NCBI RefSeq assembly: GCF_011043735.1
Contig: NZ_JAAKGV010000008.1
Span: 173,841 to 237,840 of the forward strand
Direction of reading: 5' to 3'
From: Methylobacterium sp. DB0501
Lineage (GTDB): Bacteria > Pseudomonadota > Alphaproteobacteria > Rhizobiales > Beijerinckiaceae
Length of the DNA: 64,000 nucleotides
Shown here: piece by piece, positions 8,180 to 16,723 of the stretch
Layout of the letters: each line of letters begins with the position of its first letter
Position numbering within the stretch: the stretch's first letter is position 1
The notes under the pieces: generated by a model
What the model saw: the letters and a program-made list of their open reading frames with translations, nothing else
Database searches by the model: none
What the model was told of the DNA's origin: nothing
Translations under genes and position numbers: made by a program

Positions 8180-8917
8180 ATGATCGTGCGCGACGTGATG
8201 ACCTGCGAGGTCGCTTCCGTGCGGCCCGACTCGTCGATCGAGGCGGCCATCGCCCTGATGCTGGAACGGCGGATCAGCGGCCTGCCCGTCCTCGACGACG
8301 GGGGCGCCGTCGTCGGCATCGTCAGCGAGGGCGACCTCTTCCGGCGCCCCGAGCTCGGCACCGCCCGGCCGCAGCCCGGCTGGATCCAGTTCGTCGTCGA
8401 TCCGGACCGCATGGCGGAGGCCTACGCGAAGGAGCACGGACGTCGCGTCTCCGACGTGATGACCCGAACGCTCGTGGCCGTCTCGCCCGACGCAACGCTC
8501 GCCGAGGCCGCCGCGCTCCTGGCGCGGCACCGCATCCGGCGCCTGCCGGTCGTCGAGCACGGGCGGCTCGCCGGGATCGTCGCCCGGGCGGATCTCCTGC
8601 GCGCCCTGCAGGCGGCCCTGAGGAGACCCCGCGGAACGGCCTCCCGCAGCGATGCCGAGATCCGCGCCGCCGTCGCGGCGGCCATCGCCGAGGCGGGCCT
8701 GTTCCCCGCCGGCCGGATCACCGTCGCGGTGGCGGACGGCGACGTCACCCTGCACGGCACCCTGACCGGCGAGCGCCAGCGCGCCGCTGTCCGGGCGGCG
8801 GCCGAGGCCGTGCCCGGGGTGCGGATGGTCCGCGACGGGCTGGCCTGCGTCGATCCCCGGACGGACGGCGCCCACCGGCTGCCGGACGACGGACCGGATG
8901 GCGGCGGGCGCGCCTGA
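8180..8917 (+). CDS. CBS-domain pair plus BON domain protein (second of two)
   Basis: This 245-residue paralogue of the preceding gene is probably in the same operon. CBS1 opens with IVRDVMTCEVASVRPDSSI and CBS2 with VSDVMTRTLVAVSPDATL (about residue 93). A BON-like segment (about 170-225: ITVAVADGDVTLHGTL) follows, then a short proline/aspartate tail. Tandem duplication of CBS-BON genes suggests hetero-oligomers or different ligand ranges, but the sequence does not settle this. Confidence 0.88.
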   Translation: MIVRDVMTCEVASVRPDSSIEAAIALMLERRISGLPVLDDGGAVVGIVSEGDLFRRPELGTARPQPGWIQFVVDPDRMAEAYAKEHGRRVSDVMTRTLVAVSPDATLAEAAALLARHRIRRLPVVEHGRLAGIVARADLLRALQAALRRPRGTASRSDAEIRAAVAAAIAEAGLFPAGRITVAVADGDVTLHGTLTGERQRAAVRAAAEAVPGVRMVRDGLACVDPRTDGAHRLPDDGPDGGGRA

Positions 8918-8974
8918 CGCCTTCCGCGCGGCGGCGATGCGTCCACCCCGCGCGGCATGACGGCCGCTCATCCT

Positions 8975-9013
8975 GGCCATCCATGCCGGCCATCCATGCC
9001 GGCCATCGATGAC
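8975..9013 (+). repeat. 13-bp tandem repeat, three units, intergenic
   Basis: Three units of GGCCATCCATGCC (the third changed at three positions), plus a trailing GGCC, lie between the second CBS-BON gene and the phasin ribosome-binding site. The 13-base period would shift frame if translated, so upstream ATGs here are unlikely starts. Confidence 0.9.
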
Positions 9014-9043
9014 GGCCACTTCGGACGCGAGCAGGAGACGACC

Positions 9044-9391
9044 ATGCCTTCCAGGACGACAGGTTCCGAGACATCCCGCTTCGCCGGCTTCGGCGACATG
9101 TCCGCGCTGCTGACCACCGAATCCAAGCTCTGGCGCAGCCTCGGCGTCGACCTGCCGCTGCGGCTCACCGCCGAGATCCTGAGCTTCGGCAGCCGGCGCC
9201 TGCAGGCCCAGGCCGAGCACGTCGCGGCGCTCGGCCGTTGCGGCTCGCCGGTGGAGACGATCAAGCTCCAGACGGACTTCCTGATGAAGACCTTCACCGA
9301 CTACCAGCACGAGGCGGACACCCTCTCCCGCGACATGGTGGACGCCGCCGCGCCCGCGTCCGGCAAGGCGGTCCGATCCGCGCCGGCTTGA
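9044..9391 (+). CDS. Phasin family protein
   Basis: The product has 115 residues from ATG 9044 with GGAG about seven bases upstream. The sequence is helical and amphipathic (SALLTTESKLWRSLG, then SFGSRRLQAQAEHVAALGRC, then TFTDYQHEADTLSRD), as in short phasins that coat polyhydroxyalkanoate granules. Phasins fit here because PHA storage acts as an electron sink when oxygen is low. It lies between the CBS genes and alcohol dehydrogenase on the same strand. Confidence 0.8.
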   Translation: MPSRTTGSETSRFAGFGDMSALLTTESKLWRSLGVDLPLRLTAEILSFGSRRLQAQAEHVAALGRCGSPVETIKLQTDFLMKTFTDYQHEADTLSRDMVDAAAPASGKAVRSAPA

Positions 9392-9439
9392 GCCGCGGGA
9401 CGCCGGAGGCCGGGCCGCGCACCGCCGGAGGCCGAAACG

Positions 9440-10420
9440 ATGGACGCGATGGTCCTGCACCGGATCGGCTTTCCGCTGGTGCGCGAGACCCGGCCCGACC
9501 CGGTGCCGGGCCCGGGAGAGGTCCGCCTCCGGGTCGAGGCCTGCGCGGTGTGCCGCACCGACCTCCACCTCATCGACGGCGAGCTGCCGGACCTGCGCCT
9601 GCCGATCGTACCGGGCCACGAGATCGTCGGCCGGGTCGAGGCCGCGGGCGCCGGCGTGGCCGGGCCCGCGATCGGCGCCCGGGTCGGCCTGCCCTGGCTC
9701 GGCCACACCTGCGGGCATTGCCGCTATTGCGCGGCGGGCCGCGAGAACCTGTGCGACGCAGCCGGCTTCACCGGCTACACCCGCGACGGGGGCTTCTCCA
9801 CCCACGTGATCGCCGAGGCCGCCTTCACGATCCCCCTGGGCGAGGCGGCCGACCCGGTGGCGACCGCGCCGCTCCTCTGCGCCGGTCTGATCGGCTGGCG
9901 GACCCTGCGGATGGCGGGAGAGGCGCCCGCGATCGGGCTCTACGGCTTCGGCGCGGCGGCGCACATCGTCGCCCAGATCTGCCGCCACCAGGGCCGCGCG
10001 GTCTACGCCCTCACCCGCCCGGGCGACCGCGAGGCGCAAGAATTCGCCCGCGACCTCGGCGCCGCCTGGGCCGGGGATTCGGGTGTTTCGCCGCCGGTCC
10101 CGCTCGATGCCGCCCTGATCTTCGCGCCCGACGGCGCCCTCGTCCCGGCGGCGCTTCGCGCGGTGCGCAAGGGCGGCAGCGTGGTCTGCGGCGGGATCCA
10201 CATGAGCGACATCCCGGCCTTTCCCTACGCACTGCTCTGGGGCGAGCGGCGGCTCCTGTCGGTGGCGAACCTGACGCGGGAGGATGCGCGGAGCTTCTTC
10301 GCCCTGGCGCCGCGGGCGGGGATCGTCACCCGGACCCGCGTCTTCCGCCTCGCCGAGGCCGAGGCGGCCATCGCCGCGCACCGGGCCGGGATCGAGGGGG
10401 CGGCGGTGCTCGTGCCGTGA
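9440..10420 (+). CDS. Zinc-dependent alcohol dehydrogenase
   Basis: This 326-residue medium-chain dehydrogenase has the catalytic zinc Cys near residue 38 (CAVCRTD), then G-H-E near residue 61. The structural-zinc set C-G-H-C-R-Y-C (about 92-98) is followed by a further Cys about seven residues on (ENLCD). The Rossmann segment is at about residue 163 (IGLYGFGAAAH). It matches the zinc-binding alcohol dehydrogenase family that oxidises or regenerates small alcohols with NAD(P). In this setting (phasin, acetate kinase) it may dispose of reducing equivalents at low oxygen. It is convergent with Hsp20 across only 22 bases. Confidence 0.88.
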   Translation: MDAMVLHRIGFPLVRETRPDPVPGPGEVRLRVEACAVCRTDLHLIDGELPDLRLPIVPGHEIVGRVEAAGAGVAGPAIGARVGLPWLGHTCGHCRYCAAGRENLCDAAGFTGYTRDGGFSTHVIAEAAFTIPLGEAADPVATAPLLCAGLIGWRTLRMAGEAPAIGLYGFGAAAHIVAQICRHQGRAVYALTRPGDREAQEFARDLGAAWAGDSGVSPPVPLDAALIFAPDGALVPAALRAVRKGGSVVCGGIHMSDIPAFPYALLWGERRLLSVANLTREDARSFFALAPRAGIVTRTRVFRLAEAEAAIAAHRAGIEGAAVLVP

Positions 10421-10442
10421 GCGCCGCCGCCGCGTCTCGGCC

Positions 10443-10937
10443 TCACGCCGCCTTGATCTCGATCGCCTTCGGGGTGACGGCGGCGGTCTTGGGCTTGGGC
10501 AGCTTCAGGGTCAGGACACCCTTGTCCATCCGGGCTTCGATCTCGTCCGGCTGCGTGCCGGGCGGCAGCTCGATGGTGCGCGAGAAGGCGCCGTAGCTGC
10601 GCTCCGTCACCTTGCGGGCGCCGTCGGTCTCCTCCTTCTCCTGGCGCTTCTCGCCGCGGATCAGGAGCAGGTCGTCGGCCAGCTCGACGTGGACGTCGCC
10701 GCGTTCGAGGCCCGGCAGCTCGGCCGTCACCTCGATATGGTCGCCCCGCTCGATCACGTCCATCCGCGGGAACGGCCCGGCCTGGAGGAAGCCCGGCAGG
10801 CCCGACAGGATATTGCCCGACCAGACCTCGCCCAGCATCCGGTCGATCTCGCGCTGGAACGGGAACGCGACCGGCAGGGACCGCTCCGCCGCGTCGTCGC
10901 TCCGGTTTCCGAAGGCGAGGAGGGATTTGAGGTTCAT
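10443..10937 (-). CDS. Hsp20/alpha-crystallin small heat-shock protein
   Basis: The product has 164 residues from ATG 10937, with AGGGAG eight bases upstream. The alpha-crystallin domain spans about residues 55-150 (PRMDVIERGDHIEVTAELPG through GVLTLKLPK), ending in the family's typical short tail with an I-x-I motif (IEI). It acts as an ATP-independent holdase in the cytoplasm. An FNR-type box lies 84 bp upstream. Hsp20 (HspX/Acr) is also a hallmark of low-oxygen regulons in other bacteria. Confidence 0.95.
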   Translation of the reverse strand: MNLKSLLAFGNRSDDAAERSLPVAFPFQREIDRMLGEVWSGNILSGLPGFLQAGPFPRMDVIERGDHIEVTAELPGLERGDVHVELADDLLLIRGEKRQEKEETDGARKVTERSYGAFSRTIELPPGTQPDEIEARMDKGVLTLKLPKPKTAAVTPKAIEIKAA

Positions 10938-11013
10938 GGCGATCTCCCTGTTCGAGGCCGGCCCGGGGCGGCCGGCAGGGTCGTCAGGAGGCCACCACCG
11001 GGATGCGCCCGCG

Positions 11014-11027
11014 TTGAGGTGCATCAA
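11014..11027 (-). promoter_or_regulatory. FNR/FixK-type box upstream of hsp20
   Basis: TTGAGGTGCATCAA matches 9 of 10 positions. Its centre is about 84 bp upstream of the Hsp20 start and just downstream of the second universal stress gene. Confidence 0.68.
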
Positions 11028-11037
11028 GGGCGCCCCG

Positions 11038-11853
11038 TCAGCGGGACATCAGCACCGGGACGGTCATCGAGGCGAGGATCGTCCGGCTGGTCCCGCCGAG
11101 GATCGCCTCGCGCAGGCGCGAATGGCCGTAGGCGCCCATCACCAGGAGGTCGGCGCCGCGATCGGCGACGTGCGAGAGCAGCGCCTCGCCCGGCGCCACC
11201 CCGCCCGGGACGACCTGGAAGGTGGCGTCGATCCCGTGCCGGGCGAGGTGGCGGATCGCCCGCCCGCGCGTCGCCTCCGGCACCGGCTCGTCGGTCACGC
11301 TGACGAGCTCGACGCGGGCGGCGCGGCGCAGGAGCGGCAGCGCGTCGCCCAGCGCCCGCGCCGCGGGCGCGCTGCCGTCCCAGGCCGCGACCGCGCAGGC
11401 GAGCCGGGGCGGCGCCTCCTGGATGTAGGGCACCATCAGCACCGGCCGCGCGCCCTGGAACAGCAGGGTGTCCAAGTAGGCGTCGGCGGGCTTCGGCGCG
11501 GTCTCGTCGGCCTGCTCGATCACCGCGAGGTCGCTCAGGTGCACGAAGCCGGCGAGGCGCTGCGGCGCGAGCGGGGCCGAGGTGCAGATCGCGCTCGTCT
11601 CGCAGGACAGTCCCGCATCCCGGGCCGCGGCGGCCACGGTCTCGACCGCCGCGGCGGCCTGCTCGCGCGCATCCTGCTCGGCGGCCACGACCAGGTCGTA
11701 GCGGATCTCGGACTGCGCGAAGGTCTGGAACGGCACGAGCGGCAGGACGCTCACGGCGGAGACGGTCGCGTCGAGCATCGCCGCGAGCCTGATCCCGTAC
11801 GGCGCGGCGCGCCGGCCCACCCCGTCGACGACGATCGTCAGATCCTTGATCAC
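11038..11853 (-). CDS. Universal stress protein, two-domain UspA type (second copy)
   Basis: The product has 271 residues from GTG 11853 (GGGAGA seven bases upstream, then MIKDLTIVVDG). It consists of two Usp domains. The C-terminal one carries VAAWDGSAPAARAL (about residue 158) and the nucleotide-loop motif MGAYGHSRLREAILGGTSR close to the end, a full G-x2-G-x9-G-(S/T) signature. It resembles the Usp gene near 4 kb, so the pair are probably paralogues. Two FNR-type boxes lie upstream in the region shared with the divergent ABC gene. Confidence 0.9.
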   Translation of the reverse strand: MIKDLTIVVDGVGRRAAPYGIRLAAMLDATVSAVSVLPLVPFQTFAQSEIRYDLVVAAEQDAREQAAAAVETVAAAARDAGLSCETSAICTSAPLAPQRLAGFVHLSDLAVIEQADETAPKPADAYLDTLLFQGARPVLMVPYIQEAPPRLACAVAAWDGSAPAARALGDALPLLRRAARVELVSVTDEPVPEATRGRAIRHLARHGIDATFQVVPGGVAPGEALLSHVADRGADLLVMGAYGHSRLREAILGGTSRTILASMTVPVLMSR

Positions 11854-11910
11854 GGCTGTTCTCCCGCTGATGAGGCCCGCCGAGGATCCGCCCGGCCGGC
11901 GGCCATCGCC

Positions 11911-11945
11911 TTGATCCAGCGCAAGCGGGCCTTGATCCGCCTCAA
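11911..11945. promoter_or_regulatory. Two adjacent FNR/FixK-type boxes
   Basis: TTGATCCAGCGCAA (11911-11924, 8 of 10) and TTGATCCGCCTCAA (11932-11945, 9 of 10) lie with centres 21 bp apart, two helical turns. They sit between the divergent Usp and ABC membrane-domain genes. The 20-base string CCTTGATCCGCCTCAAGGCG around the second box is repeated exactly upstream of the MgtA-like gene. Confidence 0.68.
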
Positions 11946-12028
11946 GGCGCCGGCCGGCCGGGCGGGTTAGCGAGCCCCCGCGGGGGCGGCTCTCGCCGGG
12001 GGCTCGTCCTCGCCCCGGGGGCGACGGC

Positions 12029-13033
12029 ATGCCGACGAGCCTGCACACGGACACGGCCGCCCCGTCCCGGGCCCGGCCGCAGGCCCCACCCCGTACGGCT
12101 CCCTCCCTCCTCGCCTTCATCTGGCGCGAGAGCGCGCTGGCGCAGGCCGGGCTGGCACTCCTCGCCATCGCGGTGTTCCTGGCCGGCCTCGCGCCGATCG
12201 AGCTTCAGCGCCGCGCCGTGGGACTTGCCGTGCGCGGCGCCGATCCGCGTCCGCTCCTCGGTCTCGCCCTGCTCTACGTGCTGGCCGCCGCAGGACTCGG
12301 CGGGCTCAAGCTCGCGCTCAATCTCGGCCGCGGCTTCGTCGGCGAGCGCGCCGTCAGGCGCCTGCGCGCCGCCATCATGGCGGATGTCCACGCCGCCTCC
12401 GGCCCGGAGCGGGGGGTCGAGATCGCGATGGTGCTGGACGAGGCCGAGCCCGTCGGCAGCTTCGTGGGGGTCTGCCTGTCGGAGCCGCTGCTGCAGGCGG
12501 GCGTGCTCGTCTCCACCCTCGCCTACCTGGCCTTCCTCAACCCGCTGATGGCGCTGGTCACGCTCGCGGTCTTCTCGCCCCAGCTCGTCTTCGTGCCGCT
12601 GATGCAGCGGGCGATCAACCGTCGCGTCGCCGCCCGGGTCGGGCTCCTGCGGCGGATCAGCGGCGGGCTGGTGGAGCGGCCGGCGGCGCTGCCGGAGCCG
12701 ACGCCGGCGGAGCTGGACCGCCTCGGCGGGGTGTTTCGGCTCAACATGGGCATCTTCGGGTTCAAGTTCTCGATGAACTTCCTGATGAACCTGTCCTACC
12801 ACCTCGGCGTCGCCGGCATCCTGGCGGTCGGCGGCTACGCGGTCGCGGCGGGCGAGGCGGAGATCGGAACCGTGGTGGCCTTCGTGTCGGGGCTCGCCCA
12901 CATGAACGACCCGTGGGGCGACCTCGTCAGCTGGTTCCGGGACGTGAGCGTGACGCGCACGAAGTACGGCCTGATCGCCCGGGCGACCTCGGGTCCGGGC
13001 GCGGCCGGGACGTTCCGGGCGGGCGTGACCTGA
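12029..13033 (+). CDS. ABC-type transmembrane domain protein without ATPase domain
   Basis: This 334-residue protein has five to six membrane segments in the arrangement of an ABC exporter membrane domain (for example residues 35-60, 68-92, 145-185 and 250-290). No Walker A, signature or Walker B motif is present, and no ATPase gene is adjacent. The length matches only the membrane half of a typical 580-residue half-transporter, and the C-terminus is a short non-conserved tail. It may pair with a distant ATPase, or have lost transport function. Its stop codon overlaps a further FNR-type box that faces ackA. Confidence 0.75.
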   Translation: MPTSLHTDTAAPSRARPQAPPRTAPSLLAFIWRESALAQAGLALLAIAVFLAGLAPIELQRRAVGLAVRGADPRPLLGLALLYVLAAAGLGGLKLALNLGRGFVGERAVRRLRAAIMADVHAASGPERGVEIAMVLDEAEPVGSFVGVCLSEPLLQAGVLVSTLAYLAFLNPLMALVTLAVFSPQLVFVPLMQRAINRRVAARVGLLRRISGGLVERPAALPEPTPAELDRLGGVFRLNMGIFGFKFSMNFLMNLSYHLGVAGILAVGGYAVAAGEAEIGTVVAFVSGLAHMNDPWGDLVSWFRDVSVTRTKYGLIARATSGPGAAGTFRAGVT

Positions 13034-13043
13034 TCTGGATCAA
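13030..13043 (+). promoter_or_regulatory. FNR/FixK-type box, possibly for ackA
   Basis: CTGATCTGGATCAA matches 9 of 10 positions. It lies about 227 bp before the acetate kinase start, further than the other boxes, with a structured repeat in between. Its function is less certain. Confidence 0.4.
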
Positions 13044-13059
13044 CCGGCCCGGACCCGAG

Positions 13060-13215
13060 TCGGGCTAGAGCAGTTTCCGACGACGTGGACACCGGTTCGT
13101 CGCAGAAAATGGGGCAAAGTCAGAAGACCTGGAGTATTTCCTGATTGCAGCGTGATCGGGCAATACTCCAAGCGGATTTCGCGAAGGCGGTTGCCGGTCT
13201 TGCGATGAAACCCCG
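13060..13215. repeat. Structured intergenic element with two inverted repeats
   Basis: The element opens CTAGAGCAGTTTCCGACGAC and contains CGACGA (13079-13084) facing TCGTCG (13099-13104) within a TTTC/GAAA frame. It then has GGAGTATT (13132-13139) facing AATACTCC (13163-13170). It is lower in GC than its neighbours. Elements opening this way occur between genes in many Rhizobiales genomes as far as I recall; only one copy is in this window. Confidence 0.45.
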
Positions 13216-13263
13216 CAACAAGACAAGAGTCCAAGCGGACGAGGCGCCGACGGAGAATCCCGC

Positions 13264-14436
13264 ATGACCGATGCGATCCTGGCGATCAATGCCGGCTCCT
13301 CGAGCCTGAAATTCGCCCTCTACGTCGCGGGGACGCTCGCCCCCCTGTGCCGCGGCGGGGTATCGGGTCTCGGCGGCACCGTCAGGCTCGAGACCTCCGG
13401 CCCCCTGACGCTCCCCGGCGCCCCGCCGCCCGCCTGCGACCATCCCGGGGCCGTCGGCTGGCTTCTCGACGCGCTCCGATGCGTGCCGGGCCTCGTCGTG
13501 CAGGCGGCGGGGCACCGGGTCGTGCATGGCGGGCGGGACTTCTGGGCGCCGGTGCGGATCGACGACGAGACCCTGATCCGCCTCGACCGGCTGGTGCCGC
13601 TCGCCCCGGGCCACCAGCCCCTCAACCTCGCGGCCATCCGGGCGGTGGCGGAGGCCTGGCCCGGCCTGCCCCAGATCGCCTGCTTCGACACCGCCTTCCA
13701 CCGTACGCAGCCGCGCCTCGCCCAGCTCTTCCCGATTCCGCGGGCGCTCAGCGACGAGGGGCTGCTGCGCTACGGCTTCCACGGCCTGTCCTACGAGCAC
13801 GTCGCCGCGGCCCTGCCGGAGGTGGCGGGAGCACGGGCGGAGGGCCGGGTGATCGTCGCGCATCTCGGCCATGGCGCCAGCCTCTGCGCCCTGCGCAACC
13901 GGCGCAGCATCGCCTCGACGATGGGGCTGACGGCACTCGACGGGCTGATGATGGGCACCCGCTCGGGATCCGTCGATCCCGGCCTCGTGCTCCACCTGAT
14001 CCGCGAGCGGGGATTGTCGCCCGGCGCGGTGGCGGACCTCCTCAACGCGCGCTCGGGACTGCTCGGCGTTTCGGGCCTCAGCGGCGACGTGCGGGTGCTG
14101 CAGGATTCCGACGATCCGCGGGCGGCGGAGGCCCTCGACCTCTTCGCCTACCGGGCGGTGCGGGAGGCCGGCTCCCTCGTGGCCGCCCTCGGCGGGCTCG
14201 ATGCGCTGGTGTTCACGGCGGGCATCGGCGAGCATGCGCCGCGGATGCGTGCGGCGATCGCGGCCGGCCTCGCGGCGTTCGGGGTCGCCCTCGATCCGGC
14301 CCGCAACGAGGGCAACGAGAGCTGCATCAGCCGGGTCGGGGCGCGGGTCGGGGTCTACGTCGTGCCGGCGAACGAGGAATGGCCGATCGCCAGGGCCGTG
14401 GTGCGGTGCCTCGCCGAGGTCGGGAGCCGGGGCTGA
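13264..14436 (+). CDS. ackA: Acetate kinase
   Basis: This 390-residue member of the ASKHA fold makes ATP from acetyl phosphate and ADP. Motifs are the N-terminal phosphate loop INAGSSSLKF (about residues 8-17), substrate-binding GHRVVHGG (about 83-90), DTAFH (about 143-147), HLGHGAS and the C-terminal G-I-G-E-H-A. No phosphotransacetylase or phosphoketolase gene is in the window. In this low-oxygen island it would allow substrate-level phosphorylation. An FNR-type box is 227 bp upstream. It is possibly shared with propionate. Confidence 0.95.
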   Translation: MTDAILAINAGSSSLKFALYVAGTLAPLCRGGVSGLGGTVRLETSGPLTLPGAPPPACDHPGAVGWLLDALRCVPGLVVQAAGHRVVHGGRDFWAPVRIDDETLIRLDRLVPLAPGHQPLNLAAIRAVAEAWPGLPQIACFDTAFHRTQPRLAQLFPIPRALSDEGLLRYGFHGLSYEHVAAALPEVAGARAEGRVIVAHLGHGASLCALRNRRSIASTMGLTALDGLMMGTRSGSVDPGLVLHLIRERGLSPGAVADLLNARSGLLGVSGLSGDVRVLQDSDDPRAAEALDLFAYRAVREAGSLVAALGGLDALVFTAGIGEHAPRMRAAIAAGLAAFGVALDPARNEGNESCISRVGARVGVYVVPANEEWPIARAVVRCLAEVGSRG

Positions 14437-15100
14437 AGCCGGGATCGCCGGGACGCGCCCGGATCGCACTCGCGGGTCGAACTCTCTCGGGCCGACGGCC
14501 GCGGCCGGTTCCCGGCGGCTGCGCGGGCACATCGTGCCCTGACGGCGGCCCGCCCGCCACGGGCAAGGAAGCGGATGTCGGGCCCTCCCGTCTTCGACGG
14601 CGTTCAGTGTATCGTGCCCGTGAAATACGTGACGCGCCGGAACCCCAGCCACAGCTCGAAGGCGTTGTCCCCGGTTATAGCCCTGCTCAGAATGATCGCC
14701 TCATCGTTGTTCAATGCAAATATCGTTTGTATGTCAAGAAGATTTCCGGCCCTGCTCAGAATGACAAGGGTATAGCATCGCCTCGCGGGCGGAACGTGCG
14801 GACTGGACGGGTCGCTGCCGGAAGACGGCATGAGAGCACCTTGCAGACGACGGATCGCCTGCCCCATGCGAAGCCATCATGATCGGCGACACGAACGCCG
14901 GACCTGAGGCTGGTCCGACGAATCTGAGAAGCATTGATCAAGATCAATACGATGCACCGGGAGCGGGCTGACTCTCGCCCGGGGGCAGCGATCCGGTTCC
15001 CCTCGATCTCGCGCGCCGTCTTGAGGCGCGCATGGGCCGGGTCAGGCTGCGGCTTCCACCGGCTGCGGCGGATCGGGCGTCGAGCCGGCCGGGCTTCGCT
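14437..15100. other. Intergenic region, 664 bp, no convincing gene
   Basis: Short ORFs exist on both strands but lack ribosome-binding sites and family resemblance. The stretch around 14,600-14,770 is lower in GC and holds two copies of GCCCTGCTCAGAATGA about 75 bases apart, typical of intergenic repeat debris. A perfect FNR-type box is at 14934-14947. Confidence 0.6.
14934..14947. promoter_or_regulatory. Perfect FNR/FixK-type box without an obvious target
   Basis: TTGATCAAGATCAA matches all ten conserved positions. The genes on either side (ackA upstream, the kinase fusion) both end towards it, so it is not at the start of any recognised gene. It may drive a small RNA or an unrecognised short ORF. 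Confidence 0.6.
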
Positions 15101-16723
15101 TCACGCCGATGCGTGACCGGGGAGCGAAGCTGCCGCGGGGTGCCGCCCGCCGGCCCTGACATCCGCAGCCGGGGTTTCGGCCCGCAACGCCTCGCCCGCC
15201 AGGGTCTCCGGCGCCAGCCCGGCATCAAGACGGTGCCAGGTGATCGTCCCGCAATCCCGCCGCGCCTGGGCGGCCAGGATGGCGGCCGTGGCGTCGGACG
15301 GGTCGCCCCGCCGGGCGACCACGCGCTCGGTCAGGGTGGCGAGCGGCGCTTCCAGCCAGAGGCCCCGGAACGTCACGCCGCAAGCGGTCGCGAGGCTCCC
15401 GGCGGCCTCCCGCTCGGCCGGCCGGGCGAACACCGCGTCGAGCACCACCGACGCTCCGCCCGCCAGGGTCTGCGCCGCCTCGTCCCGCATCGCCGCGTAG
15501 ACCTGTTCCGAGACCGCGGCCGCGTAGGCGCCCGGCGGCAGGCGCGTCAGGGGCACGACCCCGTGCAGGCGCTTGCGGGTGCGGTCGCTGCTGACGATCC
15601 GGGCGCCCGGGCTCGAGCCGAGCCGGGGCGCCAGGGCGGCCGCGAGCGTCGACTTGCCGGCCCCGCTCAGGCCCCCGATCGCCACCAGGCGGGCGGGCCG
15701 CTCGACGAGCAGGTCGCGCGCGAGGGCGAGGCGGGCCAGCGCCTCGCGGCGGAGCGCCACCGCCTCCTGCACGGTGCGCCGGCCCGTCGCGATCTCGCTC
15801 GCCGTCACGTGGGCGCGAATCACGGCGCGCACGGCCATCAGGAACGGCATCAGCCCGGCATCGGGCGCATCGCCGGTCTCGTCGAGGTAGCGGTTGAACA
15901 GCAGGTTCGCGAGATCGGGCCGGCCGCGGTGCCACAGGTCCATCAGCACGAAGGCGAGGTCGTAGAGAACGTCGATCGTGGCGAGGCGCTCGTCGAACTC
16001 GAGGGCGTCGAACGGCGTCGGCACGCCTTCGAACAGGCAGATGTTGCGCAGCGTCAGGTCGCCGTGGCAGCGCCGGACCCTCCCCTCCCGGCGCCGCGCG
16101 TCGAGCCGGTCGGCATGGCGGGCGAGCCGCGCCCGGAAGAGGCCCGTCAGCGCGTCCACCTCCCGCTCGCCGACGAGGCCGCTTGCCCGCAGGCTGCGGT
16201 CGTTGAGGGCGATGAGGTCGGCCATCGCCGCCGCGCCGCCCTCCCGGCGGCTCACCGCCGCCGCGGCGTGGAAGGCCGCGAGGCGCCGGGCGAGGTCGGC
16301 CACCAGCGCCGGCGTGAGACGCCCGTCGGCGACCATGCGGTCGAACAGGTTCTCGGCCGGGAAGCGCCGCATCGCCACCACGGCATCGACGAGGGGCCCG
16401 CCCCCGTCGAGGGCGAGGCCGCCCTCCGGCGTGCGGGTGATCCGGTGCACGCCGCGATAGAGGCGGGGCGCCGTGCGGCGGTTGACGGCGAGTTCGGCCG
16501 CGCAGGCGGCGAGCCGGCGCTCGGGGGTCGAGAAGTCGAGATAGGGGAAGCGCACCGCCCGCTTGAGCTTCAGGACCCGGTCGCCGCCCAGCAGGACGGT
16601 CGAGGCGTGCGTGTCGATCCGGTCGACGGATCCCTCCCCGGCCAGGAGGCGCACGAGGAAGGCCGGGACGTCGGCGCCGGGCTCGGCGGGAGGCTCGATC
16701 GGGGTTCCGGCGCGCGTGCTCAC
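15101..16723 (-). CDS. Fused aminoglycoside-phosphotransferase-like / P-loop kinase protein
   Basis: The product has 540 residues from GTG 16723, whose GTGA overlaps the stop of the upstream MgtA-like gene by four bases, behind a GGAGGGAGG ribosome-binding site; translational coupling is likely. Residues about 1-330 are an APH/kinase-like domain (COG2187) with the catalytic loop CHGDLTLRNI (about 217-226). Residues about 345-510 are an AAA/zeta-toxin-like kinase (COG0645) with Walker A GGLSGAGKST (about 347-356). The same fusion is found in mycobacterial Rv2004c, a DosR dormancy gene. The substrate is unknown. Confidence 0.85.
   Translation of the reverse strand: MSTRAGTPIEPPAEPGADVPAFLVRLLAGEGSVDRIDTHASTVLLGGDRVLKLKRAVRFPYLDFSTPERRLAACAAELAVNRRTAPRLYRGVHRITRTPEGGLALDGGGPLVDAVVAMRRFPAENLFDRMVADGRLTPALVADLARRLAAFHAAAAVSRREGGAAAMADLIALNDRSLRASGLVGEREVDALTGLFRARLARHADRLDARRREGRVRRCHGDLTLRNICLFEGVPTPFDALEFDERLATIDVLYDLAFVLMDLWHRGRPDLANLLFNRYLDETGDAPDAGLMPFLMAVRAVIRAHVTASEIATGRRTVQEAVALRREALARLALARDLLVERPARLVAIGGLSGAGKSTLAAALAPRLGSSPGARIVSSDRTRKRLHGVVPLTRLPPGAYAAAVSEQVYAAMRDEAAQTLAGGASVVLDAVFARPAEREAAGSLATACGVTFRGLWLEAPLATLTERVVARRGDPSDATAAILAAQARRDCGTITWHRLDAGLAPETLAGEALRAETPAADVRAGGRHPAAASLPGHASA

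Noticed and set aside
8957..9043. Upstream ATGs (8957 and within the 13-bp repeat) as the phasin start
   Set aside because: They would translate the non-triplet repeat and lack a ribosome-binding site, whereas ATG 9044 has GGAG at good spacing.
14604..14867. An 87-residue minus-strand ORF after ackA
   Set aside because: It spans both copies of a 16-base intergenic repeat, has no ribosome-binding site and no family resemblance.
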